33,574 bases of DNA from contig JANXTU010000045.1 in NCBI GenBank assembly GCA_025352235.1, positions 1 to 33,574 on the forward strand, in the 5' to 3' direction. This document shows positions 15,979 through 24,416 of this stretch, in pieces (the stretch's first letter is position 1; every line of letters begins with the position of its first letter). Made by a program: the position numbers and the translations under genes. Below the pieces are notes generated by a model. The model did no database searches and had not been told where the DNA came from. It saw only the letters and a list, made by a program, of their open reading frames with translations. Source of the stretch: Fimbriiglobus sp. GTDB taxonomy: Bacteria; Planctomycetota; Planctomycetia; Gemmatales; Gemmataceae.

Positions 15979-17139
15979 GTGACACTCCGATTCCCCCGGC
16001 CGTTGCCGGTCGTCTTCGATACCCGCGTCGTCACCGGCTCCGGCGGCGGCCCGGACAAAACGATCTTGAACTCGCCGCGGTTCCTGACTCCCCTCGGGTA
16101 CCGGATGCTCTGCGGCTACCTGACGCCGCCGAACGACCCCGGCTATGCCGACATCGAACGCAAAGCCGCGAAGTACGGGGCCCCGCTGATCACGATCCCG
16201 GATCGCGGGGCCACCGATTGGCGCGTCGTGCCGAAGCTGCTGAAGGTGTGCCGCGACGAGAACGTCTCGATCTGGCACGGACACGATTACAAGACGAACG
16301 CGCTCGGCTTGCTCTTGAACCGATTTTGGCCGATGCGGTTGGTGACGACCCTGCACGGCTGGGTGAAGAACACGGCCCGCACGCCGCTGTACTACCGCAT
16401 CGACCGGCTCTGCTTGCCGCGCTACGAACGCGTCTTCTGCGTCTCGGAGGATCTCTACGACGCCGCGCGGCGGAGCGGCGTCGCCCGGAGCAAATGCGTC
16501 CTGCTCGAAAATGGAATCGACACCGCCGAGTATACCAGCTCGCGGACGACCGCCGAAGCGAAGTCGCTGCTCGGCGTGCCCGCGGGCGAGTTCCTGATCG
16601 GCGCCGTCGGCCGGCTCTCGCCCGAGAAAGGATTCGACCTGTTGATCCGGTCCGTCAAGTTTCTGCGCGATGCGGGCCATCCGGTTCGACTGCGGATCGT
16701 CGGCGAAGGGGACGACCGCCCGCGCCTCGAAGCGCTGCGGGCCGAACTCGGCTCGGGGGACTACGTGTCGCTGCCCGGCTGGCGCGCGGATGTCCGGGGC
16801 GAATTCGAAGCGATGGACCTCTTTGCGCTCAGCAGTTTGCGGGAAGGTTTGCCCAACGTGGTGCTCGAAGCGATGGCGCTGGGGGTGCCGTGTCTCGCCA
16901 CGCGGATCGCCGGCGTGCCGAAGTTGATCGACCACGGCGTGTCCGGGGAACTCGTCCCACCGGGGGACGGTTCCGCATTGACCGCAGGAATATTGCGCCT
17001 GCTCGGCGATTCTGAGCTACGGTTGCGATACGCGGAGGCAGGTCGCGCTGCAATCGTGGCCCGCTACGACTTCGCCGGGCGGATGACGCGCCTGGCCCGC
17101 GCCTACGATGAACTCCTTGAGCGAGCGCCGGATCGATGA
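15979..17139 (+). CDS. GT4-family glycosyltransferase
   Basis: 386 residues from GTG at 15979, preceded by AGAGG at 15967-15971; no ATG is available in a suitable place. N-terminal GT-B half with VVTGSGGGPDKTIL and WHGHDYKTNALG; C-terminal half with VGRLSPEKGFDLLIRSVK, IVGEGDDRPRLEAL and the family's E-x7-E motif in SLREGLPNVVLEAMALGVP. This is a retaining glycosyltransferase that would add a sugar to the lipid-linked oligosaccharide in the cytoplasm. The stop overlaps the start of the FemAB-like gene (ATGA at 17136-17139), so the genes from 13950 to 18215 form one unit. Confidence 0.88.
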   Translation: MTLRFPRPLPVVFDTRVVTGSGGGPDKTILNSPRFLTPLGYRMLCGYLTPPNDPGYADIERKAAKYGAPLITIPDRGATDWRVVPKLLKVCRDENVSIWHGHDYKTNALGLLLNRFWPMRLVTTLHGWVKNTARTPLYYRIDRLCLPRYERVFCVSEDLYDAARRSGVARSKCVLLENGIDTAEYTSSRTTAEAKSLLGVPAGEFLIGAVGRLSPEKGFDLLIRSVKFLRDAGHPVRLRIVGEGDDRPRLEALRAELGSGDYVSLPGWRADVRGEFEAMDLFALSSLREGLPNVVLEAMALGVPCLATRIAGVPKLIDHGVSGELVPPGDGSALTAGILRLLGDSELRLRYAEAGRAAIVARYDFAGRMTRLARAYDELLERAPDR

Positions 17140-18215
17140 TTCGCCCTATGACTTCGACCGATTTGCCCGCCGTGACCGTCTGGGTTCTTCCGCACGCGCG
17201 TTTGGCCGCGCGCCTGCCCGACTTGACGGCCTTCGCCATGGCGGGCGACACCGCCCCATTGAGCCGGCACCCGGCTTGGTTGAACGTGCTGCATGCGGGG
17301 TTGAAGCAAGATGTTTTCGCCATCGAAGCCCGGTCGCACGGCGAGACGTGCGGCTTCCTCCCGCTCGCGTTCGTGAACACCCTGCTGTTCGGCCGGTTCC
17401 TCGTGAGCCTGCCCTACCTCAACAGCAACGGCGTGATCGCCGCATCGCCGGACGTGCAATCGGCGCTGATCGACCGGGCCGCCGACCTCGCCGACGAACT
17501 CGACGTCCGGCATTTGGAGCTCCGGCACGAAACCCCGCTGGAACACCCGGCTCTCGAAGGGACGATGGCGAGCAAAGTCCACATGCGGCTGGCTCTGCCC
17601 GCGTCGAAGGACGCGTTGTGGAATGAATTCGGCTCGAAGCTCCGCAACCAAGTCCGCAAAGGGGAGAAGAACGGCTTCGACTTGGCGTGGGGCGGAATCG
17701 AATTGCTGGAGCCCTTCTACGCGGTGCTGAGCGAAAATATGCGCGACCTCGGCACCCCCGTTTACGGCCGCGATTTATTTCGGGCGATCTTGAATGCATT
17801 CCCGCGCGACGCGGAAATCGCCGTCGTGCGCGCCGGGGAGAAACCGATCGCGTGCGCACTATTACTCCACGGTCGCCGTTGGACCGAAGTGCCGACGGCG
17901 TCGTCGCTGCGGGAATACAATTCGACCTGCGTCAATATGTTCTTGTATCGCCAATTATTGGACCGCGCGATCGAACGCGGGCAATCCCTATTCGATTTCG
18001 GCCGATCGACGGTCGGCGGCCCGACGTACAAATTCAAGGCGCAATGGGGCGCCGAACCGACCGCGGCGACTTGGCAATATTCCATGCGGACCGGCGAAAT
18101 CGGGGCGATGCGGCCCGACAATCCGCGCTATGGACGGATGATTTGTCTCTGGCAAAAACTGCCGGTTCGGCTGACGCAATATCTCGGGCCTTCCATCGTC
18201 CGGGGAATTCCCTGA
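17136..18215 (+). CDS. FemAB/GNAT-like protein of the XrtA/PEP-CTERM-associated type
   Basis: 359 residues. The C-terminal half has the FemAB signature: KLRNQVRKGEKNGF, YNSTCVNMFLYRQLLDRAIERG and FDFGRSTVGGPTYKFKAQWGAEP. This last motif is typical of the FemAB-related family linked to PEP-CTERM/exosortase loci (TIGR03019). FemAB proteins transfer amino acyl groups in peptidoglycan; the PEP-CTERM-type members are thought to modify polysaccharide or envelope components, but this is not proven. The start overlaps the upstream stop. The N-terminal half (HPAWLNVLHAGLKQDVFAIEA, LPYLNSNGVIA) is also as in the family. Confidence 0.85.
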   Translation: MIRPMTSTDLPAVTVWVLPHARLAARLPDLTAFAMAGDTAPLSRHPAWLNVLHAGLKQDVFAIEARSHGETCGFLPLAFVNTLLFGRFLVSLPYLNSNGVIAASPDVQSALIDRAADLADELDVRHLELRHETPLEHPALEGTMASKVHMRLALPASKDALWNEFGSKLRNQVRKGEKNGFDLAWGGIELLEPFYAVLSENMRDLGTPVYGRDLFRAILNAFPRDAEIAVVRAGEKPIACALLLHGRRWTEVPTASSLREYNSTCVNMFLYRQLLDRAIERGQSLFDFGRSTVGGPTYKFKAQWGAEPTAATWQYSMRTGEIGAMRPDNPRYGRMICLWQKLPVRLTQYLGPSIVRGIP

Positions 18216-18490
18216 TCGAGTCCATTTCAACTTGACACCGGGTTAAGATGTAAATGTGACGCGAGAAATGCCGAAAAGTACGATTCCGATTTGCACGACG
18301 GCGATGTATCCATTACATTACAGATGCCGTAAGGGCGATTGACAACCGCCCGATCATCCGGCAACCGGCCTCCCCCTCCCGGCCATCTTTTCGCCCCCGG
18401 CGATCCCCGTCCCAGGCTCGGCCTGCCACCCTCATTCCGGTCCGGACGATGTCCGATTCGGTTCCGCGCCCGTTGCGCCGGGAGTCACCC
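18216..18490 (+). promoter_or_regulatory. Leader upstream of the regulator gene
   Basis: 275 bp without a supported gene. A consensus-like -35 element TTGACA sits at 18232-18237, but no convincing -10 is found 16-18 bp further on. The AT-rich stretch 18236-18330 may hold the promoter of the regulator gene. Confidence 0.3.
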
Positions 18491-19915
18491 ATGCAGTTCA
18501 CGCGTCGGATGCTGTTGATCGGGACGGATACCCGATTTTCGCAATTGGTTCAAACCCACATCCACAAGAGCTTCCTACTCACGACCCCGGCCGCGCGGTT
18601 CGAGGACCTCGCCAACCTCGTTCGTCGCGACACGGACGGCGTGCTGCTGTTCCTCGCCTCGGAACCCGCCGACGTCGACCGGATCGAAGTGGCCGTCCGC
18701 GAACTGCGCTTGCAGCAATTGCCGCCGCGGTTGGCCATCCTCTCCGCGGAGCACTTCGCGGCATCGCGGCGGCTCGACGCGCTCGCCCCGCAGCTCGACG
18801 CCAACTTCGTCTGGCCGGGCCACCTCCGCGAGTTCAACGGCTGGATCCGCCGCGCCGTCGTGCCGGGCACGCCGTTTCCGGACTGGCAGACCGAGAGTTC
18901 GGTGCAGCGGATCCGCGGTCGTTTGCTACCGCTCACGCCCTCGTTGGCGCCGCTGGCCGAGCAATTGGAAATCGCCGCGGCCCACGACGTGACGGTGCTG
19001 ATCGAGGGGGAAACCGGGACGGGCAAAACGCATTTGGCGAAGTTGATCCACGACGGCTCGCGCCGGGCCGCGCAGCGCTTCCTCGCGGTGTCGTGCGGGT
19101 CGCTGCCGGGGAGCCTCGCGGCCGAGGAATTCTTCGGCCGCGCCGGGGGGCCGTCCGAGGCGAAGCTCGGGAAGTTCGAAGCGGCGGGGGGCGGCACGCT
19201 GATGATCGACGAGATCGACGCCCTCGGGCTGGATCAGCAGGCGAATTTGCTGCGGGTCATCGAATCCGGGGAGTTCGAACCGGTCGGTGGCCACGACATG
19301 CGCCGCAGCGAGGCGCGGATCATCGCGTCGTCGAATGGGAGCTTGGCCGACGCCGTCGGGCGCGGCACCTTCCGCAACGACCTGTACTACCGGTTGAACG
19401 TGCTCGCGTTCCGGTTGCCGCCGCTGCGCGAACGGCCGAACGACGTGTCGCCCCTCGTGCGCGGCATGGTGGCCCGGTACAACGCGCGGTTCTCCAAACG
19501 CATCGGGGGCATCCAGAATGAAGCCATGCGGGCGCTCGAACTGTTCCCGTGGCCCGGCAACATCCGCCAATTGGAGAACGTCGTCCAGCAGGCCGTACTC
19601 GTGTGTACCGGGGACGAGTTGCGGTTGCAGCACCTGCCCCTGCCCCCGATCATCCATACTCTGAGGTCCGAAACGGCGACGCCGCTACCGGCCCACGGGC
19701 CCGGCCCGGCGGGATCGTTGGCCCACAACCGCGAGACGACCGAGCGCGCGGCCATCTCGCGGGCCTTGGAAAAAGTGTCGTTCAGCCGGACCCGCGCCGC
19801 AGAACTTCTCGGCGTCAGCCGGGTGACTTTGTACAAAAAGATGAAGAAATACGGCTTGTTCGGCAAGCCGACCGGGAGCGAGGCCCCGGTTTTCGCCCGC
19901 ATGGGCGGATCGTGA
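18491..19915 (+). CDS. NtrC-like AAA+ regulator with degenerate receiver and no GAFTGA loop
   Basis: 474 residues from ATG 18491 with GGGAG 6 nt upstream; an alternative ATG at 18449 lacks a ribosome site. Residues 1-120 look like a receiver fold (RMLLIGTDTRFSQLV), but the phospho-acceptor position reads DGVLLFLAS, with no aspartate in the LL-D slot. The AAA+ domain has Walker A GETGTGKTHLAK, Walker B GGGTLMIDEID and arginine-finger/sensor region FRNDLYYRLNVLAFRLPPLRER. The segment that should contain GAFTGA reads EFFGRAGGPSEAKLGKFE, about four residues short and without the motif. A Fis-type HTH ends the protein (AAELLGVSRVTLYKKMKKYG). It lies next to the EPS genes and probably regulates them; without GAFTGA it should not remodel sigma-54 polymerase normally. 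Confidence 0.85.
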   Translation: MQFTRRMLLIGTDTRFSQLVQTHIHKSFLLTTPAARFEDLANLVRRDTDGVLLFLASEPADVDRIEVAVRELRLQQLPPRLAILSAEHFAASRRLDALAPQLDANFVWPGHLREFNGWIRRAVVPGTPFPDWQTESSVQRIRGRLLPLTPSLAPLAEQLEIAAAHDVTVLIEGETGTGKTHLAKLIHDGSRRAAQRFLAVSCGSLPGSLAAEEFFGRAGGPSEAKLGKFEAAGGGTLMIDEIDALGLDQQANLLRVIESGEFEPVGGHDMRRSEARIIASSNGSLADAVGRGTFRNDLYYRLNVLAFRLPPLRERPNDVSPLVRGMVARYNARFSKRIGGIQNEAMRALELFPWPGNIRQLENVVQQAVLVCTGDELRLQHLPLPPIIHTLRSETATPLPAHGPGPAGSLAHNRETTERAAISRALEKVSFSRTRAAELLGVSRVTLYKKMKKYGLFGKPTGSEAPVFARMGGS

Positions 19916-19937
19916 TCACCCCGAGAGCGATCCCCGC

Positions 19938-20399
19938 ATGATGCCCGACCCCGAATTGCACTATTTCTATAAGCCGACTGCGGCCGGGCCATTGCCGGCC
20001 GGAGTCGAGTTCCTTGCGGTGCCGGAGTTCCTCGCGGACGAGACCGCGTGCAAGACGCTCTGGGAACTCCTCGACACGCAGTTCCGCACACGCTCGAAAT
20101 TCCTTTCCATCTGGCCGTCGGTGCGGTTCGTCTGTCTCCACCGCGACGGCGACGGGGCGGCCGACGGTTTTCTCCTCGTCACGGCCCCCGTCAATTGGCA
20201 AATCGATTACGTCGTCGTGCGGCCCGATTCGCGCGGCCAGGGGATCGCCGGGACGATCGTGAAAGCGGCGCTCGGCCAGGCGTATCTGCACAGTGCGCCC
20301 TACGTGATGCTGACCTGCAAGGACACGCTGCGCTCGCTCTACGAGAGCTGCGGATTCAACGTCATTTCCGCTGGCTCCCCGATTCAGGTGCCAGCGTAA
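19938..20399 (+). CDS. GNAT-family N-acetyltransferase
   Basis: 153 residues; ATG 19938 or the adjacent ATG 19941. The acetyl-CoA-binding motif A is clear: IDYVVVRPDSRGQGIAGTIV, with the R-G-Q-G-x-A pyrophosphate loop, followed by a SLYESCGF motif B typical of GNAT C-termini. The N-terminal third is unusual and the acceptor is unknown. It starts 22 bp after the regulator gene and may be co-transcribed with it. Confidence 0.82.
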   Translation: MMPDPELHYFYKPTAAGPLPAGVEFLAVPEFLADETACKTLWELLDTQFRTRSKFLSIWPSVRFVCLHRDGDGAADGFLLVTAPVNWQIDYVVVRPDSRGQGIAGTIVKAALGQAYLHSAPYVMLTCKDTLRSLYESCGFNVISAGSPIQVPA

Positions 20400-20457
20400 T
20401 CACAAGCGGAAATCGGACGTAAGTCGTTGCCGCGCTAAGGTCGTTCCGAAAGTCGGA

Positions 20458-20500
20458 CGTCATTCCACGATTGGGTGGGTGGGTGGACGTCGGAATGACG
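20458..20500. repeat. Inverted repeat enclosing a G-rich run upstream of glmS
   Basis: CGTCATTCC at 20458-20466 is the inverse complement of 20492-20500 (9 bp). The 25-nt centre contains GGGTGGGTGGGTGG at 20473-20486, close to a G-quadruplex pattern (three GGG runs plus GG). It lies 43 bp before the glmS start codon. Confidence 0.45.
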
Positions 20501-20542
20501 AAATCGAGCCGACACCCAGAACCCGGAACTCGGAACTCAACT

Positions 20543-22378
20543 ATGTGCGGCATCATCGGATTCACCGGCCAACGCGAAGCGGCCCCGATCCTCGTCCACG
20601 GCCTCACACGACTCGAATACCGCGGTTACGACAGCGCCGGGTTGATCACCGGTACCGGCGGAAGCCACCTGCACCTGCGCAAGAAAGCGGGGCGGATCGC
20701 CGAACTGGCGAAGGTGTTGGTCACGCACCCCGCACCCGGTACCTACGGCATCAGCCACACGCGCTGGGCGACCCACGGCGGGGCCACCGACACCAACGCC
20801 CACCCGCACCTCAGCACCTGCGCGAAGTTCGCCGTCGTCCACAACGGCGTTATCGAGAACTACCAAACGCTGAAGCACCAGTTGCAGGCCGACGGGGTGA
20901 AGTTTGTCTCCGACACCGATACCGAAGTCCTCGCGCATTTGATCCAACACTTCTACCAAGGCGACTTGTTGCAAGCGGTGCGGGCGACGGTCGAACTCGT
21001 GAAGGGAACCTATGGCCTGGCGGTGATGTGCCAGCAAGAACCGGGCGTCCTTGTCGGCGCCCGCCTCGGCAGCCCGCTCGTCATCGGCTTGGGCGCCGAC
21101 GGGAATTACCTCGCGTCCGATGCCAATGCGCTATCCGGATATGCCGACAAAGTCGTCTACCTCAACGACCGCCAGATTTGCCAACTCGACGGTGAAAGCT
21201 GGGTCATCCGCAACATGGACTTCGATACCGTCGACGTCCCCGTGGAAGACATCCGCCATTACCTCGGCGACTTCGAAGCTGAGAAAGGCGACTTCGCCCA
21301 CTTCATGCTGAAGGAAATCTACGAGCAGCCCGAGGCCATCGCCAACGCGATGCGCGGCCGGCTCGACGACGACAGCGCCACGGCCCACTTCGGCGGCTTG
21401 AACCTGAGCCCGCAGCAGCTCCGCAGCACCGAGCGGATCATCATGACCGCGTGCGGGACCAGCTACCATGCGGGCCTCGTCGGCGAGTATCTGTTCGAAG
21501 AACTGGCGCGCATGCCGGTGGAAGTGGAGTACGCCAGCGAGCTGCGCTACCGCAACCCGCCGATGGACCAGAAGACCATCGTGCTCGGCCTGACGCAATC
21601 CGGGGAGACGGCGGACACGCTGGCCGCGATCAAGGAAGCCAAGCGGATGGGCCACCCGACGCTGGCGATCTGCAACGTCGTCGGCAGCAGCATCGCCCGC
21701 GAAGCGGACGGCGGCGTTTATCTGCATGCCGGGCCGGAGATCGGCGTCGCCAGCACAAAGGCCTTCACCAGCCAAGCGACGGTGCTCGCGATGCTCGCGC
21801 TGTTCTACGGGCGGATGCGCCACCTCTCGGCTCCGCAGGGCCGCAAGATCATTGAGGAACTGCGTTCGTTGCCCGATATCGTCCGCAAAACGTTGGAATG
21901 CCACGACAAGGTGAAGCAGTTGGCCAACCGCTACGGCGACATGCACAACTGCCTGTATTTGGGCCGGCAGTACCTCTACCCGACGGCGCTCGAGGGGGCG
22001 TTGAAGCTGAAGGAAATCAGCTACATCCACGCCGAAGGTTACCCGGCCGCGGAGATGAAACACGGGCCGATCGCACTCGTGGATGCCGACACGCCGAGCG
22101 TGTTCCTCGTGCCGCGCGGCAACGTCTTCGACAAAGTCATGTCGAACATGCAGGAGATCAAAGCCCGCGGCGGCCCGGTGATCGCCGTGTGCAGCGAGGG
22201 GGACCGGGAGGTCGCCGCCATCGCCGACGACGTGATCACGGTGCCCGACGTGCCGGACTATTTGCAGCCCATCATCTGCAGCATCCCGCTGCAACTCTTC
22301 GCCTACGAAGTCGCCGTGCGGCGGGGCTGCGATGTGGACAAACCGAGGAACTTGGCGAAGAGCGTGACGGTGGAGTAA
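20543..22378 (+). CDS. glmS: Glutamine-fructose-6-phosphate aminotransferase (isomerizing), GlmS
   Basis: 611 residues, the normal length. The start is ATG 20543, giving MCGIIGF so that Cys2 becomes the N-terminal nucleophile after Met removal; the upstream extension is rejected. The glutaminase domain (1-240) has LEYRGYDSAG, HTRWATHGG and HNGVIENY; two SIS domains follow with ACGTSYHAG, TQSGETADT, STKAFTSQ and LGRQYLYPTALEGALKLKEISY, and it ends DKPRNLAKSVTVE. The reaction is fructose-6-P + glutamine to glucosamine-6-P + glutamate, the first step to UDP-GlcNAc. Its position beside an EPS locus suggests precursor supply. A glmS ribozyme core was not recognised in the 143 bp upstream. Confidence 0.97.
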   Translation: MCGIIGFTGQREAAPILVHGLTRLEYRGYDSAGLITGTGGSHLHLRKKAGRIAELAKVLVTHPAPGTYGISHTRWATHGGATDTNAHPHLSTCAKFAVVHNGVIENYQTLKHQLQADGVKFVSDTDTEVLAHLIQHFYQGDLLQAVRATVELVKGTYGLAVMCQQEPGVLVGARLGSPLVIGLGADGNYLASDANALSGYADKVVYLNDRQICQLDGESWVIRNMDFDTVDVPVEDIRHYLGDFEAEKGDFAHFMLKEIYEQPEAIANAMRGRLDDDSATAHFGGLNLSPQQLRSTERIIMTACGTSYHAGLVGEYLFEELARMPVEVEYASELRYRNPPMDQKTIVLGLTQSGETADTLAAIKEAKRMGHPTLAICNVVGSSIAREADGGVYLHAGPEIGVASTKAFTSQATVLAMLALFYGRMRHLSAPQGRKIIEELRSLPDIVRKTLECHDKVKQLANRYGDMHNCLYLGRQYLYPTALEGALKLKEISYIHAEGYPAAEMKHGPIALVDADTPSVFLVPRGNVFDKVMSNMQEIKARGGPVIAVCSEGDREVAAIADDVITVPDVPDYLQPIICSIPLQLFAYEVAVRRGCDVDKPRNLAKSVTVE

Positions 22379-22387
22379 TCTGTTCGC

Positions 22388-23395
22388 ATGGGAGACACCA
22401 CCGACCACGACCAGTTGTTCAAGGAAGTGATCCGGGAGTTCTTCCCAGACTTCCTCCGGCTATTCTTCCCCGACCAAGCCGCGCGGTTCGACTTGGACCG
22501 CGTGACTTGGCTCGACAAAGAACTGTTCGCCGATCCGCCCGACGGGCCCAAGCACGTCCTCGACCTCGTCGCCGAGTTAACCGACCTCGGCGGCGTCGAT
22601 TCGACGCTGGCCCTGATCCATATCGAAATCGAATCGGCCGAGTCGGTCACGGATATCGAGCGGCGATTGCCCGACTACTACTTCTACCTGCGCCGCGCGA
22701 AGCGCAAGACCGTGCTGCCGGTGGTGGTATTCCTCAAGGTCGGCTTGGACGGAATCGGTGTCCGCGAGATCCGCGACCCGGCCGCGGGCGACCCGACCCT
22801 GATTTTCTTCTATCGGTACGTCGGCTTGCCCGCGCTGCCGGCCGCGGAGTACTTGCGGGGCGACAACTGGCTGGGCGTGGCGTTGTCGGCGCTGATGAAA
22901 GCGGGGAACGAGCAGCGGGTGCCGTTCGGAATCGAAGCGATGCGGCGCTTGGGAGAGTCGCCGCTCACCGACGGCAAGAAGTCGCTGTTGGGCGACTGCG
23001 TCGAGACGTACATCGATATTCCGGATGCGGATTCGGACCGTTTTCAGGATATACTGGAAGTCAACGCCACGGGGAGGGTTCCGGCCATGCACAAAACACG
23101 CGTCCAAGTCGCCCACGAAAAAGGCATCGAGCAAGGCATTGAACGCGGCATTGAACGCGGCATTGTGCGAGGGCGGGAAGAAGGCATCGAGCAAGGACTC
23201 GAAGAAGGGCAACTCCGGGGGCTGCGCGCCGCGATCACGGAACTGTTCGAAGCCCGGTTCGGGTCGGTGCCAGCGGGTTTCGCCGATTGGATCCGGTCGA
23301 TCCCCGAACCTTCCTCACTCCGGCGGATCTTGATCGCTGCCGGCACCGTGGCCTCGGTGGAGGAGTTCCAAACTTCGACCGGGTGGGCCGGTTGA
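22388..23395 (+). CDS. Rpn-family / PD-(D/E)XK-like putative recombination-promoting nuclease
   Basis: 335 residues, starting 9 bp after glmS. N-terminal HDQLFKEVIREFFPDFLRLFFPD, then HVLDLVAE and ALIHIEIES form the nuclease-like core seen in Rpn/DUF4351-type proteins (catalytic E-x-E in the IHIEIES strand). The middle has FFYRYVGLPALPA and KSLLGDCVETYID. Residues about 240-275 are a short periodic helical segment, GIEQGIERGIERGI type, repeated at 23119-23215. E. coli Rpn proteins are DNases linked to RecA-independent recombination; many bacteria carry multiple copies. It may be read through from glmS. Confidence 0.8.
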   Translation: MGDTTDHDQLFKEVIREFFPDFLRLFFPDQAARFDLDRVTWLDKELFADPPDGPKHVLDLVAELTDLGGVDSTLALIHIEIESAESVTDIERRLPDYYFYLRRAKRKTVLPVVVFLKVGLDGIGVREIRDPAAGDPTLIFFYRYVGLPALPAAEYLRGDNWLGVALSALMKAGNEQRVPFGIEAMRRLGESPLTDGKKSLLGDCVETYIDIPDADSDRFQDILEVNATGRVPAMHKTRVQVAHEKGIEQGIERGIERGIVRGREEGIEQGLEEGQLRGLRAAITELFEARFGSVPAGFADWIRSIPEPSSLRRILIAAGTVASVEEFQTSTGWAG

Positions 23396-23541
23396 CATGC
23401 CCAAACGCGTCTGCCGGCAGTGCGACGTCTCGACCATCGTCTCGCCGAAGTCGGGCCGGGGCCGTGCAAATTATCGCGGGATCCGTTTCCCTCGCCGTGG
23501 GCGGGTTCGGCATCCTCCGCGATAGGATCCGGAAGTAGCCA

Positions 23542-24039
23542 TCACGCGGCCGGCGACTCCAACATCGCTTCAATGTCCTTCTCGATGGCCGCGGGTTTGG
23601 TCGCGGTGCCGATGCGTTTCACTACGTTCCCGGATCGATCCACCAAGAACTTCGCGAAGTTCCATTTGATCCAACCCGTGCCGAGCGTCCCCGGCTTCGC
23701 CTTCTTCAGATAGCGATACAGTGGATGGGCGTTCGACCCGTTCACGTCGATCTTGGCGAAGACGGGGAACGTCACCCCGAAGTTGACGGTGCAGAATTGC
23801 TGGATGCTGGCGTCGTCGCCCGATTCTTGCTTCAGGAATTGATTGCACGGGAAACCGAGGACGGTCAAGCCACGCTCGTGGTACTTTTTGTAGAGCGTTT
23901 CGAGGCCCGCGTACTGGTCGGTGAAGCCGCACTTACTGGCGACGTTGACGATGAGTAAGACCCGCCCGCGGTGTTCCGCGAGCGTCGTCTCGGCGCCGTC
24001 GGCTTTGCGGATGGGGATGTCGAACAGTTTCGGGTTCAT
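23542..24039 (-). CDS. Glutathione peroxidase-family protein (Cys type)
   Basis: 165 residues from ATG 24039 (MNPKLFDIPI). Family motifs: NVASKCGFT with peroxidatic Cys37 instead of selenocysteine, VLGFPCNQF with Gln67, a candidate resolving Cys83 (QQFCTVNFGV) and WNFAKFLVDRSG with Trp126-Asn127, completing the tetrad. The Cys37/Cys83 pair suggests a thioredoxin-dependent peroxidase rather than true glutathione use; this is inference. The usual FGxQEP after the glutamine is replaced by LKQES. The gene begins 10 bp after the end of the decayed DUF5615 remnant. Confidence 0.93.
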   Translation of the reverse strand: MNPKLFDIPIRKADGAETTLAEHRGRVLLIVNVASKCGFTDQYAGLETLYKKYHERGLTVLGFPCNQFLKQESGDDASIQQFCTVNFGVTFPVFAKIDVNGSNAHPLYRYLKKAKPGTLGTGWIKWNFAKFLVDRSGNVVKRIGTATKPAAIEKDIEAMLESPAA

Positions 24040-24049
24040 AGTGGAAAGT

Positions 24050-24416
24050 CTACGGAGCTTTGCGAATTCGAAGAGAATCTCGTGTTGCGACGCAGAACTC
24101 ACCGAGCAATTCCGAACCGTGTTGACTCACGACTCGCGATACCGGATCGCACTTCTCGAATTCCGTCAACCCTTCAAGGCGAACGAGCCGCACTCCGGCG
24201 TGTGGCAGTCGATGCCGGTACTCCAATTCACCGAAATCTTGGTCGGCGGTCAACAACACAATATTCTCGGCGACGGCCAGCGACAACACCGCGGGATCCG
24301 CAATGCCGGCGACAACTCCGCAATAGCCGCAACGTCGTGGCCGTCGAGTCGCAATCTCTCGTCGATCATCGGCCCTATCGGCCACGGAAGGAATCCGACT
24401 GGATCTTTCGGATGTC
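24050..24416 (-). pseudogene. DUF5615 PIN-like (toxin-type) protein, frameshifted
   Basis: The C-terminal two-thirds, ending at 24050, are an intact DUF5615 frame: GIADPAVLSLAVAENIVLLT, ADQDFGELEYRHRLP and VRLVRLEGLTEFEKC. The N-terminal part lies in a different frame: from ATG 24369 it reads MIDERLRLDGHDVAAIAELSP. The two join at about 24303-24311, where adding one C would restore AELSP-GIADPAVL. Further 5', the usual start is degraded and interrupted by a stop. DUF5615 proteins are PIN-fold toxins often paired with a DUF433 antitoxin, but none was recognised here. The ATG at 24427 in the downstream frame gives a non-homologous N-terminus and is unlikely to be functional. Confidence 0.75.

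Noticed and set aside
20400-20542. glmS ribozyme upstream of glmS
   Set aside because: The catalytic core was not recognised, the space is only 143 bp and the ribozyme is mainly known from Gram-positive bacteria.
23397-23525. 42-residue frame with a CxxC motif after the Rpn-like gene
   Set aside because: Very short, basic, no homolog recognised and no ribosome site; likely chance in GC-rich DNA.
23542-24039. Selenoprotein possibility for the glutathione peroxidase
   Set aside because: The catalytic position is a normal Cys codon and no in-frame TGA is present.
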